NCBI GenBank assembly: GCA_028869615.1
Contig: JAGWRQ010000136.1
Location: forward strand, 1 to 6,038
DNA length: 6,038 nt
Direction of reading: 5' to 3'
Origin: Candidatus Methylomirabilota bacterium
Lineage (GTDB): Bacteria; Methylomirabilota; Methylomirabilia; Methylomirabilales; Methylomirabilaceae
A model generated the notes under the pieces. The model was not told the origin of the DNA. It did no database searches and saw only the letters and a program-made list of their open reading frames with translations. Position 1 is the stretch's first letter, and each line of letters starts with the position of its first letter. Below, piece after piece: positions 5,789 through 6,038 of the stretch. A program made the translations under genes and the position numbers.

Positions 5789-6038
5789 TCGCCGGACAAA
5801 GCCGGCTTATCCTGCAGCCTGTGTCGTCCTGGCTCTCCTGGTGCTCGCTGTGCTGACTATTCCGCAGAAGTCAGCGGCAGGCGACACGCAGAGGGTTCCC
5901 GACATTACGATCGGGATCGTGGGTCCGATGTCGGGTGATCTCGCGCACCTGGGTCGCGATGTCCGGGAGGCAGTCGCGCTTGCTGCCGAGGAGTGGAACG
6001 AGAAGGGAGGCATCCTGGGGCATCGCATTCGACTGCTG
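5760..6038 (+). CDS. Second branched-chain amino acid substrate-binding protein, N-terminal part (partial)
   Basis: The frame runs off the window end after 93 codons. From the ATG at 5760 the product has a basic segment with RR at 11-12, a hydrophobic core (about 21-34) and a probable signal peptidase site after SAA at 38-40. The mature start ITIGIVGPMSGD, then AAEEWNEKGGILG, is typical of the LivJ/LivK family. Over a 46-residue stretch it is identical at 20 positions to the LivJ-like protein encoded first in the operon, so it is a diverged paralogue rather than a recent copy. The start is uncertain. ATG 5760 lies within livF (29-base overlap) with a poor ribosome binding site, and TTG at 5778 would also leave a good signal peptide. 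It probably shares the liv transcript and the same membrane complex. Whether the gene is intact downstream cannot be seen. Confidence 0.85.
   Translation, partial: MSEAPILGSNRRTKPAYPAACVVLALLVLAVLTIPQKSAAGDTQRVPDITIGIVGPMSGDLAHLGRDVREAVALAAEEWNEKGGILGHRIRLL

Noticed and set aside
5791..5806. GCCGG/CCGGC hairpin with a six-base loop just after the livF stop, as a terminator.
   Set aside because: The stem is only five base pairs, no T run follows, and it lies within the coding start of the next gene.
5760..5880. Tat signal peptide in the second binding protein because of RR at residues 11-12.
   Set aside because: The residues after RR (TKPAY) do not fit the Tat motif, and this family uses the Sec route.
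1..6038. CRISPR array, insertion sequence, phage or defence genes, tRNA or rRNA.
   Set aside because: No spaced direct repeats, transposase or integrase frames, or RNA gene features are visible; all sizeable genes are housekeeping or transport.

Overview
This is an ordinary chromosomal window from a Gram-negative bacterium of moderately high GC content. It carries the end of an elongation factor P gene, a thiamine phosphate synthase gene, and most of a branched-chain amino acid (HAAT/Liv family) ABC transporter operon. Every gene is on the + strand. The Gram-negative call rests on substrate-binding proteins with plain Sec signal peptides and no lipobox. The gene content does not fix the phylum. 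A repeat-like stretch inside the livM-livG linker and the overall composition would fit NC10/Methylomirabilota-type or deltaproteobacterial-type genomes, but that is a weak guess.

Layout: bases 3-68 encode the last 21 residues of EF-P. thiE follows (TTG start, 135-779). A 150-base gap (780-929) holds a near-consensus sigma-70 promoter and a leader of about 100 bases. The Liv operon then runs livJ (930-2042), a 70-base intercistronic region with a strong hairpin, livH (2113-3015), a livM-livG gene fusion (3025-5091), livF (5084-5788), and the start of a second substrate-binding protein gene (5760 to the window end). No stretch over 300 bases lacks a gene.

How the genes work together: the two periplasmic binding proteins (LivJ and the cut-off paralogue) would capture branched-chain or related amino acids. 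They would deliver them to a channel made of LivH and the LivM half of the fusion. The LivG half of the fusion and the separate LivF would form the cytoplasmic ATPase pair. thiE and efp are housekeeping neighbours with no visible link to transport.

I do not see a new biological system here. The points worth a second look are the LivM-LivG fusion, with a perfect 22-base palindrome and a dispersed-repeat-like element at its junction; the livJ-livH intercistronic hairpin, preceded by a perfect but apparently unused ribosome binding site and a two-codon ORF; and the second binding-protein gene overlapping the end of livF.
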